Assembly: GCA_046331625.1 (NCBI GenBank)
Contig: JAXLQL010000005.1
Coordinates: 401,039 to 465,038, forward strand
DNA length: 64,000 nucleotides
Direction: 5' to 3'
Source: JAXLQL01 sp046331625
GTDB taxonomy: Bacteria > Acidobacteriota > Terriglobia > Bryobacterales > Bryobacteraceae
Part shown: positions 16,815 through 25,571 of the stretch, piece after piece
How positions within the stretch are numbered: the first letter of the stretch is position 1
Layout: each line of letters opens with the position of its first letter
The notes under the pieces: generated by a model
What the model saw: the letters and a program-made list of their open reading frames with translations, nothing else
Told to the model about the DNA's origin: nothing
Databases searched by the model: none
Translations under genes and position numbers: made by a program

Positions 16815-17943
16815 TCACGTTTGCGCCGGGATCGCTTCCGGCTCACGCCCGGCTGGCGGAAGGTATCCAGTCAACGCCAGGAACAGCAGCGTCATCATCA
16901 CGGCGGGCATGAACGCCAAGCTCAGCGAAAATCCGCCTGCTGCCCACGGCAACGGAAGCAGGGCCGCGATCGCGATCCAGCGAGCGGTAGAGCTCGGAGC
17001 GTTCCATACGAGCATCAGGATCGCGGGCAACAGCAGCGAGACGTCATAGAAGTAGGTGTGCGGCGTCACGAGGATGGAACCTGCCGCTGCCGCCCAGAAC
17101 CAGCCTTGGTCCAGGCTCGAAGTTCCGCGGGCGAAGCGCAAGCACCGCGATCAGCGCCGCGCAGGCGAGCTTCAAGAGCACGTGATCGGCGCCGAGATTC
17201 TCGAGGATCGCGTAAACGTTGGGCATTGAAAATGTTCCGGGCGAAAGGCGGTCGAGATCCTTGCGCGTGAGCAGTTCGATATAGGAGCGCGGGCTCGCCA
17301 TCACTGCCGAGATCAACACTTCGATGGCCGCGACCGCGGTGTATCCACCGAGCATTCGCCAGCGCTGGCCCAGCAGCATCGCGACCGGAAGCAGTAGCAA
17401 GAGGTGACTCTTGAAGAGCGTCATCGCCACCAAAGCTCCCGCCGAGGCGTGTCGCCCGCGCTCGAGTTGCACGAACGCCGCGAGCATCAGCGCCAGAACG
17501 AACCCATTGTCCTGACCACCCAGGATTCCCTGCCCCAGCGGCAGGAACAACGCTACCGCCGAGGCCGCGCCCCATCCAAGTCTTCGCCGCGCCCAAATCC
17601 AAGCGGCGATGGCTCCGATACTTTGCGCCAGGACCCAGACCCAGTAGCCTGTGGGTACGCTCATCAGCCCGAGCGGTGACATGAGCAGGGCGTAGAAGGC
17701 GGGACGTGTGCATGGGATCAGGTAGCGGGCTTTGGATCCGAGGCGAAGCTGCACTTCCCGTTCGGCCTGCAAGTCATAGAGCTGGCTAGCCTTGCCCTCT
17801 AGAACCAGCGCACCTTCCGTGTAGCGGCCGAGATAGTCGTGATACATCGATCCGGTGGACATGGCCGCGCTGAGCCCGATGTAGAACACGAATGCCAGAC
17901 CGAGCGCAGCGAGGCCCTCGATCCGGCCGAAACGTCCGGTCAT
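16815..17943 (-). pseudogene. GT87/DUF2029-type membrane glycosyltransferase, frameshifted
   Basis: Two frames form one protein. The first (start ATG 17941-17943) gives many hydrophobic helices, MYHDYLGRYTEGALVLEG near the N-terminus, PAFYALLMSPLG and GQDNGFVLALML, matching the intact homologue at 38022-39152. It runs out of frame after ...LIAVLALR; the expected continuation (RGTSSLDQGWFWAAAAGS, VTPHTYFYDVSLLLPA) is in another frame from about 17141 down to 16815. The shift lies between about 17115 and 17141 in a GCG/CGC-rich run, so a sequencing error is possible. If real, the protein loses its last helices. Confidence 0.75.
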
Positions 17944-17967
17944 AGGCTTTCATCGGCCTATGACCGG
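17936..17967. promoter_or_regulatory. 11-bp inverted repeat across the GT87 start codon
   Basis: CCGGTCATAGG (17936-17946) and CCTATGACCGG (17957-17967) are perfect inverted copies separated by 10 nt. The left arm contains the ATG (17941-17943) of the frameshifted GT87 gene; the whole hairpin sits just downstream of the TonB-receptor gene. It could terminate the receptor transcript or hide the GT87 start codon in the mRNA. Confidence 0.5.
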
Positions 17968-17991
17968 AGGGGCATTAGTGAGACGAATCCA

Positions 17992-20900
17992 TCAGAACAA
18001 CAGGCGCAGCCCGAACTGAATGTTGCGCGGCGATGAACCGAAGACGATCTTTCCGAAGTCCTGGTTGGTGACGTCGGTGGAGGACCCGCGTGCTTCGAAG
18101 AACGGGCTGTTGGTCAGATTGAAGAACTCGGCGCGGAACTGGACTTTGTAGCGCTCGCCGATGGAGGTGTTCTTGAACAGTGACATGTCGAGGCTCTTGC
18201 GGCCGGGACCGCGGAGGTCGGGTTGCGAGAGCGAATCCGTCGGAATCGCGTACACATCGGCGCGCCGGAAGGCCGAGGTGTCGAACCAGGTGTCGAGCGT
18301 CTGCCCGCTCGACAGCACGCCGCTCTTCAGACGGTCGGCGCGGCCATTGGTGTATTGGAAGTTGAACAGGTTCGTTCGATCCGGACCGGTGATCAGGATC
18401 GGGCGGCCCGATTGGAAGATGGTGATGCCGTTCCACTGCCAGCCGCCGGCCACCTTGCTGGCAAGACCCGAGGTCGCCCACCGCCGGCCTTTGCCGAAGG
18501 GAAGGTCGTACACGTGGCTGATGACGATCCGGTGCGGCAGGTCATTGGCCTCGAGTCCGCGGTTGTACTTGGGATTGTAGAGTGCGCTCGACGGGCCGAC
18601 TACCCACGTGTTCGAGTCGCCGCCGATGGTCGAGATGGTCTTCGAAAGGGTGTATCCCACCGACATGGTGAGTCCCTGCGAGTAGCGCTTTTCGAAGCGT
18701 GCCGTCATCGACTGGTAGTTCGAGTCGCCGTAGTTGGCACGGATGTGGAGCACATCCTGATACTGCGGGAAGGGCCGCAGCAGTTGGCGTTGTTCGACGT
18801 TCTGGAAGCTGAGGGCACCGGTCTTTACCTTGCCGAAGTACGGATTGGGCACGGTCTGGAGCAAGCGTGGGCCAAGCGCCGCCAGGAGCGGATCGTTCTG
18901 GTTATCCTGCCGGTTCCAGAACAGATGCGTAATCTTGTTGCCGACGTAGGCGACCTCGGCCACCATCGTGCGGCCGATCTCGCGCTGAATGCCGAAGTTC
19001 CAATTGGCAAGGTATGCCAACGGGTGATTCTTCACGTCGACGCGAATGTTCTGACCGGCGAAAGTCGAGACGCCCTTTTCCGGATAGGTGAATCCGCCGG
19101 CGAACGGATCGGACCAGGAACCGCCCACCGGAGGCGTGAACGGAAGCTTGTTCGGCTCGCCGAGCGTAATGAAGTTGGTGACGAAGGTGCCCGAGCCAAA
19201 GTCAGTGGCGGCGGCGTTCAGTCCGTTGTTGGCAGCATGGAAGATTGCGCCGGCGGTGCGGATGACTGTCTTGTTGTCGATCTTGTACGCCAGCCCGACG
19301 CGCGGGCCGAAGGTCTTGTAGTTGGGGTCAGTGTGATAGCCGCCTGGCGCCACCCACTTGAACACTCCCTTGCCGCCCGTGATCGGTTCGGTAGCGTAGG
19401 GATCGATGTATCCGATGTTGCCCCACTTCTCGCCATACGGTGAGGTGTATTCGTAGCGGAGGCCGAGGTTGACAGTGAGCCGGTTGTTGATGCGCCAGTC
19501 GTCTTGGAAATACGCCGACTTGTAGCGCTGGAACAGGAACATCCGAGGCGTGAACGTGAGCGTACCGGCCTGCGGAACGCCGAGCAGCATGCTGGCAAAG
19601 CCGTGGCCGCTGTTCGAGGCCGAAGAAGAAGGATCAGGGCCCTGGACGTAGGTGCGATCGAAGAAATACTGGCCAGCCGAGAACTGCGAGTTGTACGCGT
19701 TCATGCGCATCAACTGATGATCCGTGCCGAACTTGAATTTGTGGCTGTTCTTGACCCACGTCATGTGATACTGCCCGTGCCAGTTGTCCTGCGGCGCGAG
19801 CGTCTTGGTGGCGCCGCCGAGCTGGCCCACTTCATCCGCGCCGAAGGTGGAGACCACCAGGCCCGAGCCGGAGTTGTACTGCTGCACCGTGATCTGGGGG
19901 AACTGCTTGTAGAGCACGTTCGAGGTGACTTTCTGCGAGAACCCGAGCGAGCCCATGTCGAAGCCTTCGCTCACCGGATACGAATTGAATTGCAGCCTCG
20001 TGTAGGAGAACCGGAATTCGCCCAGGATGTTCTGAGACCACGTGGAGGTCAAGCTGACCAGTCCCGTACGGGTCGGGTTCGAGGAGATGGTCCGCGCCGG
20101 GAACGCCTTTTCGGCGAGTGTCGAGTAGCTGTCGTTCTGCGACCCGCCGGTACGCCCGAAGAGGCGATGCTTGGTCGAGATCTGGTGATCGATGCGGGCG
20201 AACCAGATGTCGGCGAGGTTCACGTTCTTGCCGCTCAAGAGATAGTTGCGGAGGCCCACCGGACCTTCGCCGGGCCGATTCGCAGCCGGCCAGAAGTTGA
20301 CCACGTTCTTCGAGATCGGATGGATGCGGTCAGTTGGGAGGCGGTTGGCCGGGAAGGGGTCGCGAATGTACTTGTTCGGGTTCGAGGGATCCACGCGGGT
20401 GGTGAGGTAGTCGTAGATGTTCGTGACTCGGCCCTGCGGATCAAGCGTCGTGGAGAAGTTGCCCGCCTTCTGGTCGGCTGTAGGCACGGTGGAGAGGAAT
20501 TGGTCCGGGCTACCGACCCTCACTCCTTCGTAGTTGACCCAGAAGAACGTGCGGTCGCGGACGATGCGTCCACCCATGGCAGCGCCGAAGGTGTTGCTCT
20601 GGAACAACGCACGCGGCAGCTTGCTGCGGTTGTTTGACCAGCCGTTGGCGTTGAGGTGGTCATTGCGCAGGAACTCGTACAGCACGCCGTGATACTGGTT
20701 GGTGCCGGACTTCGAAGCCACGTTGATCACGCCGCCGCCGGAGTGTCCGTACTCGGCGGAGTAGGTGGCGGTTTCGATCTTGAACTCTTCCACTGACTCG
20801 ATGGGGAACGAATACGCTTGGCCGCCGCTGGTGAAGCCGCGCGACTCGCCGCCATCCATCAGCACGGCGTTCTGCATCGCCAGGCCGCCCGAAATGCGGG

Positions 20901-21441
20901 AGTTGGTCGCGGAGCCAATGGCGCCGGTGCCATTGCCGCCCTGCGCGGAGGTGGGAATCACACCCGGCGCGACGGAAGCGAGGTTCAGCGGATTGCGCCC
21001 GAGCAGTGGGAGCTCGACGACCTTGCGCGACTCGACGACTTTGCTCAAGCCCGAAGTCTGCAATTCGAGTTGCACGGCGGATGCTTCCACCTGCACGGAT
21101 TCGCTGATCTGGCCGATCTCGAGCTGCGCGTCCATGGTGACGGTGAGGCCCGTTTGGAGCGGGATGTTCGAAACTTTGCGCGTCTTGAAGCCGGCCTTCT
21201 CGACAGTGACATCGTAGGTGCCGGGATTGAGCGCGGGAAAGACGTAAATGCCTGCGGCGTTGGCTTCGGTACGAGCGCTGATATTGGTAGCAACGTTCCT
21301 CAAAGTGACGCCCGCGCCGGAGATGACAGCACCCGAGGTATCAGTCACGGTACCGGTGATGGTGCCGCGTTCACCTTGGGCGAACAGTGTCGTGGCGGCG
21401 GTCAAGGACGTCAAGACGAGGAAGACCCTTCTGTTGGACAT
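17992..21441 (-). CDS. Oar-like TonB-dependent receptor with carboxypeptidase-regulatory-like domain
   Basis: 1149 residues. Signal peptide, then a carboxypeptidase regulatory-like domain (GTITGTVTDTSGAVISGAGV, near residues 26-110), a plug domain (RNPLNLASVAPGVIPT; FPIESVEEFKIETATYSAEY) and a long beta-barrel ending FGLRLLF, the aromatic C-terminus of outer-membrane proteins. In Acidobacteriota such Oar-type receptors are numerous and are thought to import glycans or peptides, or act in adhesion. No TonB box can be assigned by eye. It stands alone; no SusD partner is present, unlike Bacteroidota systems. Confidence 0.93.
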   Translation of the reverse strand: MSNRRVFLVLTSLTAATTLFAQGERGTITGTVTDTSGAVISGAGVTLRNVATNISARTEANAAGIYVFPALNPGTYDVTVEKAGFKTRKVSNIPLQTGLTVTMDAQLEIGQISESVQVEASAVQLELQTSGLSKVVESRKVVELPLLGRNPLNLASVAPGVIPTSAQGGNGTGAIGSATNSRISGGLAMQNAVLMDGGESRGFTSGGQAYSFPIESVEEFKIETATYSAEYGHSGGGVINVASKSGTNQYHGVLYEFLRNDHLNANGWSNNRSKLPRALFQSNTFGAAMGGRIVRDRTFFWVNYEGVRVGSPDQFLSTVPTADQKAGNFSTTLDPQGRVTNIYDYLTTRVDPSNPNKYIRDPFPANRLPTDRIHPISKNVVNFWPAANRPGEGPVGLRNYLLSGKNVNLADIWFARIDHQISTKHRLFGRTGGSQNDSYSTLAEKAFPARTISSNPTRTGLVSLTSTWSQNILGEFRFSYTRLQFNSYPVSEGFDMGSLGFSQKVTSNVLYKQFPQITVQQYNSGSGLVVSTFGADEVGQLGGATKTLAPQDNWHGQYHMTWVKNSHKFKFGTDHQLMRMNAYNSQFSAGQYFFDRTYVQGPDPSSSASNSGHGFASMLLGVPQAGTLTFTPRMFLFQRYKSAYFQDDWRINNRLTVNLGLRYEYTSPYGEKWGNIGYIDPYATEPITGGKGVFKWVAPGGYHTDPNYKTFGPRVGLAYKIDNKTVIRTAGAIFHAANNGLNAAATDFGSGTFVTNFITLGEPNKLPFTPPVGGSWSDPFAGGFTYPEKGVSTFAGQNIRVDVKNHPLAYLANWNFGIQREIGRTMVAEVAYVGNKITHLFWNRQDNQNDPLLAALGPRLLQTVPNPYFGKVKTGALSFQNVEQRQLLRPFPQYQDVLHIRANYGDSNYQSMTARFEKRYSQGLTMSVGYTLSKTISTIGGDSNTWVVGPSSALYNPKYNRGLEANDLPHRIVISHVYDLPFGKGRRWATSGLASKVAGGWQWNGITIFQSGRPILITGPDRTNLFNFQYTNGRADRLKSGVLSSGQTLDTWFDTSAFRRADVYAIPTDSLSQPDLRGPGRKSLDMSLFKNTSIGERYKVQFRAEFFNLTNSPFFEARGSSTDVTNQDFGKIVFGSSPRNIQFGLRLLF

Positions 21442-21759
21442 GTCGGATACTCTATCAAATCCGCGCGGGCAGAGGAAGGGGGCCGCTTTGGATCAAGACG
21501 AGTGGACATCGGCTTGGGCGGGAGGAAAACCTCCGTCTCAGCACGGCTCGAATTTCGCTGCCGCGATGGCGCCCACAATCAGTTCGGCTTTGCTGATGGC
21601 ATGCCAGCCGATCCAATGGGGGCTCGTGTCACCCCGTAGCTATGCAGGGTCCCCTGAATCTACCGACGCACCACTCACACGGCCCGGCAGACTCTCGACA
21701 GCGGGCATTGGGATCAGGCAAGCCATTCCGCGCCGACTCGTTTGGCCGCCCGGACCCGA
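21442..21759. other. 318-bp gap upstream of the TonB receptor
   Basis: No convincing gene in either strand. It should contain the receptor promoter (on the minus strand; a GATAGAGTAT stretch near 21443-21455 could be a -10) and the end of nothing else, since the TPR gene to the right also runs leftward. I see no inverted repeat of note and no copy of the dispersed palindrome. Confidence 0.4.
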
Positions 21760-22926
21760 TCAGGTCCGCCGGAACGGCCGGCGCAGGTACTCTTCCGACT
21801 CCTTCGCGCGATAGGACCCCGGAGCGAACGCGATCGCCTTGCGGTATGCGGAGATCGCCTTCGGGCGCTGCCCTTTGAGATCCTGCACTTGTCCCACTCG
21901 CATCAGCGCGGTGACGCCCGTGTTCGGATCGAGGTCGCGTGCGCGGACCGCCACTCGCTCGAATCCATCGAGGGCTTCGTCGAGATCGCCGTACCAGAAC
22001 TGAATGGTGGCGCGATAGTAGATGATTTTTTCGATCGCGAGGCGATCGTAACCGGGAGTTCCGGCCGCCTTGAGCCGCTCCACGGCAGCCACTGCGGCCA
22101 GCGCTTTGTCTTTGTTGCCGAGGTCAGAGTGCATCTGTGCGAGTTCGAAGTGGAACAGGTAGTTGCGCGGATACCGTGCGATGAGCCATTCGAGCACCGG
22201 CACAGCGTCGGCGGCGCGGCGCTCGCGGCGGTAGACGGTCGCCAGCAGGATGCCCGCGTCGGCGCGGTTGCGGTCGCCATGGCGGAAGACTTCCTCCACG
22301 GTGCGGATGCCCTGCGCTTTGTCGCCGCGAAATCCCACCAGGAAACCGAGGAACCGGTATGACCACGAGAGACTCCCCACGACGTAGTCATGCACGCCTT
22401 GCGTCATCCGCGCGTCGATCATCTTCGGGTCGAGTTCGGTGACGCGATTGTGGAGCTTGCGGCAAGCGGTCGCATCGCGTAGCGAGTCGAGCCAGGCCTT
22501 GCGCACGAGAAAGTTGTAGTTCGCGCGCAGACCGTAGGCCACTCCTTGCGCGTACAGCGCTTCTTTGTCGTCGGGCGTGGTGGCGAGGGTTCGGGCGGTG
22601 ATGCGGAGGGCAGCGGCGATCGCGTCATCGAAGGCTCGCTGCTCCTCGGCGGTGGGGTTCATCTTCTCGCCGCGCAGAAAGGCGTTGCCTCCTGTTACCA
22701 GTTCGGTCTCGAGCGCACCCGCGCGCAGTAGTTCTCGATAGAGGAATGCTTGCGCCAGGTGATTGTGAAGATCGGCCGATTCGGGCGAAGCCTTCACGAG
22801 CCGCGAAAACAGCGTCACCGACTGGTCAAACTCGAGATTGTAGAAGTGGTCGAAGCCCCGTTCGATTTCCGCGTTGGTGGCGGCCGTGAGAAAGGATGCC
22901 GCGCACAACGCGAGTAGAGTTCGCAC
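21760..22926 (-). CDS. Exported tetratricopeptide-repeat protein
   Basis: 388 residues, GTG start with signal peptide (RTLLALCAASFLTAATNA). TPR-like helices are present throughout, for example FDQSVTLFSRLVKASPESAD near residue 32, ADAVPVLEWLIARYPRNYLF near 240 and PKAISAYRKAIAFAPGSYRA at the end. Function is probably protein-protein binding in the periplasm. The start is 19 bp from the divergent RidA-like gene. The next gene downstream, the TonB receptor, is on the same strand but 318 bp away. Confidence 0.85.
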   Translation of the reverse strand: MRTLLALCAASFLTAATNAEIERGFDHFYNLEFDQSVTLFSRLVKASPESADLHNHLAQAFLYRELLRAGALETELVTGGNAFLRGEKMNPTAEEQRAFDDAIAAALRITARTLATTPDDKEALYAQGVAYGLRANYNFLVRKAWLDSLRDATACRKLHNRVTELDPKMIDARMTQGVHDYVVGSLSWSYRFLGFLVGFRGDKAQGIRTVEEVFRHGDRNRADAGILLATVYRRERRAADAVPVLEWLIARYPRNYLFHFELAQMHSDLGNKDKALAAVAAVERLKAAGTPGYDRLAIEKIIYYRATIQFWYGDLDEALDGFERVAVRARDLDPNTGVTALMRVGQVQDLKGQRPKAISAYRKAIAFAPGSYRAKESEEYLRRPFRRT

Positions 22927-22945
22927 TCAGACTATTCTAGGTTCT

Positions 22946-23416
22946 ATGGCAAGCAAGCAAGACTCGTCTCGTGGATCCTCTTCTCGAAGATCAATGATGC
23001 AGGCAGTGGCGCTCGGACTGGGAGGCACGGCCGCCGCCTCGGCCGCCACCGGCGACTGGACCCCGAAGAAGGCCTCGGCCAACGGTCCCGTTCGGTCCGG
23101 CCATCTGCTCTTCATGAGCGGCATCGGTGGATGGTATCCGGAGCGGCGCAAAGAAGCGGGCGACATGAAGGTCCAGATGCGGAGCGTGCTCGAGTCGATG
23201 AAGGCGTCGCTCGAAAAGGCCGGCTCGTCGCTCGACAACGTGCTCAAAGTATCCGTGGCTCTGGTGGACCCGGAAAACAACTGGGAGCCGATGAACCAGG
23301 TTTACGACGAGTTCTTCACGGGCAAGGTGAAGCCGGCGCGGTCGTATTGGGGCGCTACTGGATTCCGGCGCAAAGGGCAACTGGTGCAAGTGGACTGCAT
23401 CGCCTACGTGGATTGA
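22946..23416 (+). CDS. RidA/YjgF-family protein with Tat-like export signal
   Basis: 156 residues. The first 35 form a Tat-like leader (SSRRSMMQAVALGLGGTAAA), unusual for RidA, which is normally a cytosolic 2-aminoacrylate/imine deaminase of about 130 residues. The mature part has the family pattern: RSGHLLFMSGIGG, LEKAGSSLDNVLKVSVALVD and KPARSYWGATGF, keeping the key Arg of the active site (ARS), then QVDCIAYV. Trimer formation is expected. Either it detoxifies imines outside the cytoplasm or it has a new role. Confidence 0.88.
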   Translation: MASKQDSSRGSSSRRSMMQAVALGLGGTAAASAATGDWTPKKASANGPVRSGHLLFMSGIGGWYPERRKEAGDMKVQMRSVLESMKASLEKAGSSLDNVLKVSVALVDPENNWEPMNQVYDEFFTGKVKPARSYWGATGFRRKGQLVQVDCIAYVD

Positions 23417-23419
23417 ACG

Positions 23420-23836
23420 TCACCGGCCGGCGAGAAGGCTCGCGTAGTCGGCGAGTTCGAGAGCTCGCGCCCGCACCACGGACATCGCCCGATGTGCGCG
23501 CATCGGCTGGTACATGGTGCCTTCCATCTTTCCGTAGATGCGGCCGATGGCCTTGTATTCCTGGTCCCGATAGGTGAGCCACGCCTTCTGCGCGGCCAGC
23601 AGTGTCGCCTTTTCGTCGGGGTTGAGCCTTTGCGTCAAGTCGCGATAGGCGCGATTGAGCTCGGTGTCCCACTCCTTGGCGGCTTGGTCGATGCAGGTGA
23701 CTTGGCCGTGAGTGGAGGGGTCCTTGTCCATGCAGGTGTCCATGCGCTGATCAATGGAGTGTTTGTCAGCAGCCGGCGCGGCTACCGAGAACGACAGCGC
23801 AGCTCCAAGCAACAGGCGGCGGAGGTTGTGGGTCAT
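23420..23836 (-). CDS. LprI/DUF1311-type exported protein
   Basis: 138 residues with signal peptide (LLLGAALSFSVAAPAADK). The mature domain has the LprI/DUF1311 pattern: two Cys (MDTCMDKD and VTCIDQAAKEWDTELNRAY) and RLNPDEKATLLAAQKAWLTY, then RDQEY. LprI of mycobacteria inhibits lysozyme; many homologues have no known role. It is convergent with the RidA-like gene, 3 bp apart. Confidence 0.85.
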   Translation of the reverse strand: MTHNLRRLLLGAALSFSVAAPAADKHSIDQRMDTCMDKDPSTHGQVTCIDQAAKEWDTELNRAYRDLTQRLNPDEKATLLAAQKAWLTYRDQEYKAIGRIYGKMEGTMYQPMRAHRAMSVVRARALELADYASLLAGR

Positions 23837-24002
23837 CGGACAACTGTCAGTTTACGCTGAACGGCTGGACGGTGGGTCATACGGCGCACCGAGCCGGGCT
23901 GGCCCTTTCTCGCGAGAAGCGTCGTAAGCTCCCTCTAAAGAACGGACACGGGTGCACGATCCTACTCCGTCGCCGTGGCCGCAGGGTTGCTCACGTAAGG
24001 GC

Positions 24003-24647
24003 ATGAGATTTCTTGTGGTTTTGCTCGCTTCTGCAGCAACGCTGTGGCCGTCACTGATCGCCTATGACTGCCGCTTGTATGACTGCGTCACGCCTTTTCA
24101 GCATGCGTCAGTTCCGCTTCCGCCTGGGTCCTCGATCCCCCAGCCGGGGCCGCCCGGACCGACTTCGCTTACGTTCCTCCCCACGCGCGCGACGGTCACC
24201 GGCTATGTGTACGGCCGCACGGCCGACGGAGGTTTGTTTCTCTCGGACGGGACCAAGACGGCCTACGTCTCCACTTGGCCCGATTTCCATTTCATCGACT
24301 TGAGTGACACCGGGATGATCTTCTTCTGCGAAATCTGCAACGCTCCTCGCATCACGGACTTCGGCCTGAACTCGGGCGGACCCAGCCAGCCGCTTGGAAA
24401 CGCCTTCAGCGGAGGATTCGAATTCCGCCTCACCGCGTTCGGAGATGCTTTGGCGATGAACTCCGCCGGCACCGCATTCCTGCTCAGCGGGGTGGGCCGT
24501 TACGTCCCAGCCGGACCATTGCTCGAGAGCGGATTGACCATGATCTTCGCCGACCCGAGCTTCACGCCGACGCAGATACCGGAACCCGCGACGATCGCAT
24601 TGGCCGCCGCTGGAATCTTGGCGCTCGCCCGGAGGCGGATCGCTTAG
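24003..24647 (+). CDS. PEP-CTERM sorting-domain protein
   Basis: 214 residues from the ATG at 24003. Signal peptide (MRFLVVLLASAATLWPS), a beta-rich domain with a Pro-rich segment (PLPPGSSIPQPGPPGP) and a classical C-terminal sorting signal: IPEPATIALAAAGILALA followed by RRRIA. PEP-CTERM proteins are processed by exosortase and linked to extracellular polysaccharide; no exosortase gene lies in the window. Two early Cys (YDCRLYDC) may bond. Its stop overlaps the convergent isomerase gene by 4 bp. Confidence 0.9.
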   Translation: MRFLVVLLASAATLWPSLIAYDCRLYDCVTPFQHASVPLPPGSSIPQPGPPGPTSLTFLPTRATVTGYVYGRTADGGLFLSDGTKTAYVSTWPDFHFIDLSDTGMIFFCEICNAPRITDFGLNSGGPSQPLGNAFSGGFEFRLTAFGDALAMNSAGTAFLLSGVGRYVPAGPLLESGLTMIFADPSFTPTQIPEPATIALAAAGILALARRRIA

Positions 24648-25549
24648 CCGAATGCCTTGCGCAACACCTCGAGACTCTTCGGAACAGCCGTAGCCGGATC
24701 CTCTTTGCCCTCCATCTCGAGCGACACCCAGCCGCGGTAGCCGTGCTTGCGCAGGATGGCCGCCATGCGCGGATAGTCGAGATCGAGCGTGTACCACTCG
24801 CCGCCGCCATAGTAGGTCTTCGCCTGCACGATGGTCGCGTAGGGCGCGAGCATCTCGAATTGCGGATAGGGATCGCCTGCGTAGTTGCCGGTATCGACAT
24901 TCACGCCGAGCCACGGCGACGAGATCGCCTTGCGAATGCGGATCACGCCTTCGGGCCTGGTGGTGAGTCCCCAATGATTTTCGAGGGCCAGCACCACGCC
25001 TGCCTTTTCAGCATGCGGCAAGCACTTCTCGATCGACTCGATCACCCACTCGAACGCATTGTCATTGGTGTATCCGGCGATGGGCGGCTCGTCGCCTTTC
25101 ACTTTCATCAAATCGTCGAACGAAGCGACGGTGTTCCATCGGCCGGAGTTCAGGCGAATCGCGGGAATCCCCAACTGCGAGGCAAGGTCAATGCAACGCT
25201 TGGTGTGATCAATGTCTTTTTGCCGCTTGGCTGGATCGGGCGAAACGAAGTTCTGGTGGATCGACAGCATGTAGAGATCGAGCCCCAGCGTGAAGGCGAG
25301 CCGCTTCAACTTGTTGCAGTACGCCGTGCCCTCTTCGGCCATCTGGCGGTGGAGAATCTCCACGCCTTCGAAGCCGAGTCGCCCGGCGTCCTCGATCACC
25401 TTGTCGATCGGATACTTCGCCGTGCGGAAGTGCCAGTAAGAGTATGTGGAGACTCCGAGACGGATCTTCGGCGTCCCGGCAGGTGCGGCTGGAGCCGCCG
25501 CGGGAGCCAGCGCGGCTGCGGGAAGCGCCAATGCGGATCTTCGTGTCAT
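24644..25549 (-). CDS. Sugar phosphate isomerase/epimerase-like TIM-barrel protein, exported
   Basis: 301 residues with a Tat-like leader (MTRRSALALPAAALAPAAA). The xylose-isomerase-like/AP-endonuclease-2 barrel is shown by LGVSTYSYWHF, GFEGVEILHRQMAEEG, LALENHWGLTTRPEG (metal-binding Glu/His), GVNVDTGNYAGDPY and GWVSLEMEGKEDP. Family members isomerise or epimerise sugars with a divalent metal. The TIGR03790 gene lies upstream on the same strand (22 bp) and may be co-transcribed. Confidence 0.88.
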   Translation of the reverse strand: MTRRSALALPAAALAPAAAPAAPAGTPKIRLGVSTYSYWHFRTAKYPIDKVIEDAGRLGFEGVEILHRQMAEEGTAYCNKLKRLAFTLGLDLYMLSIHQNFVSPDPAKRQKDIDHTKRCIDLASQLGIPAIRLNSGRWNTVASFDDLMKVKGDEPPIAGYTNDNAFEWVIESIEKCLPHAEKAGVVLALENHWGLTTRPEGVIRIRKAISSPWLGVNVDTGNYAGDPYPQFEMLAPYATIVQAKTYYGGGEWYTLDLDYPRMAAILRKHGYRGWVSLEMEGKEDPATAVPKSLEVLRKAFG

Positions 25550-25571
25550 GTGCTTTATTTCCCCTTCTGCC

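Noticed and set aside
18223..19443. 406-residue open frame on the plus strand
   Set aside because: Antisense to the TonB-receptor gene; composition is Arg/Gly/Val-rich without any domain pattern.
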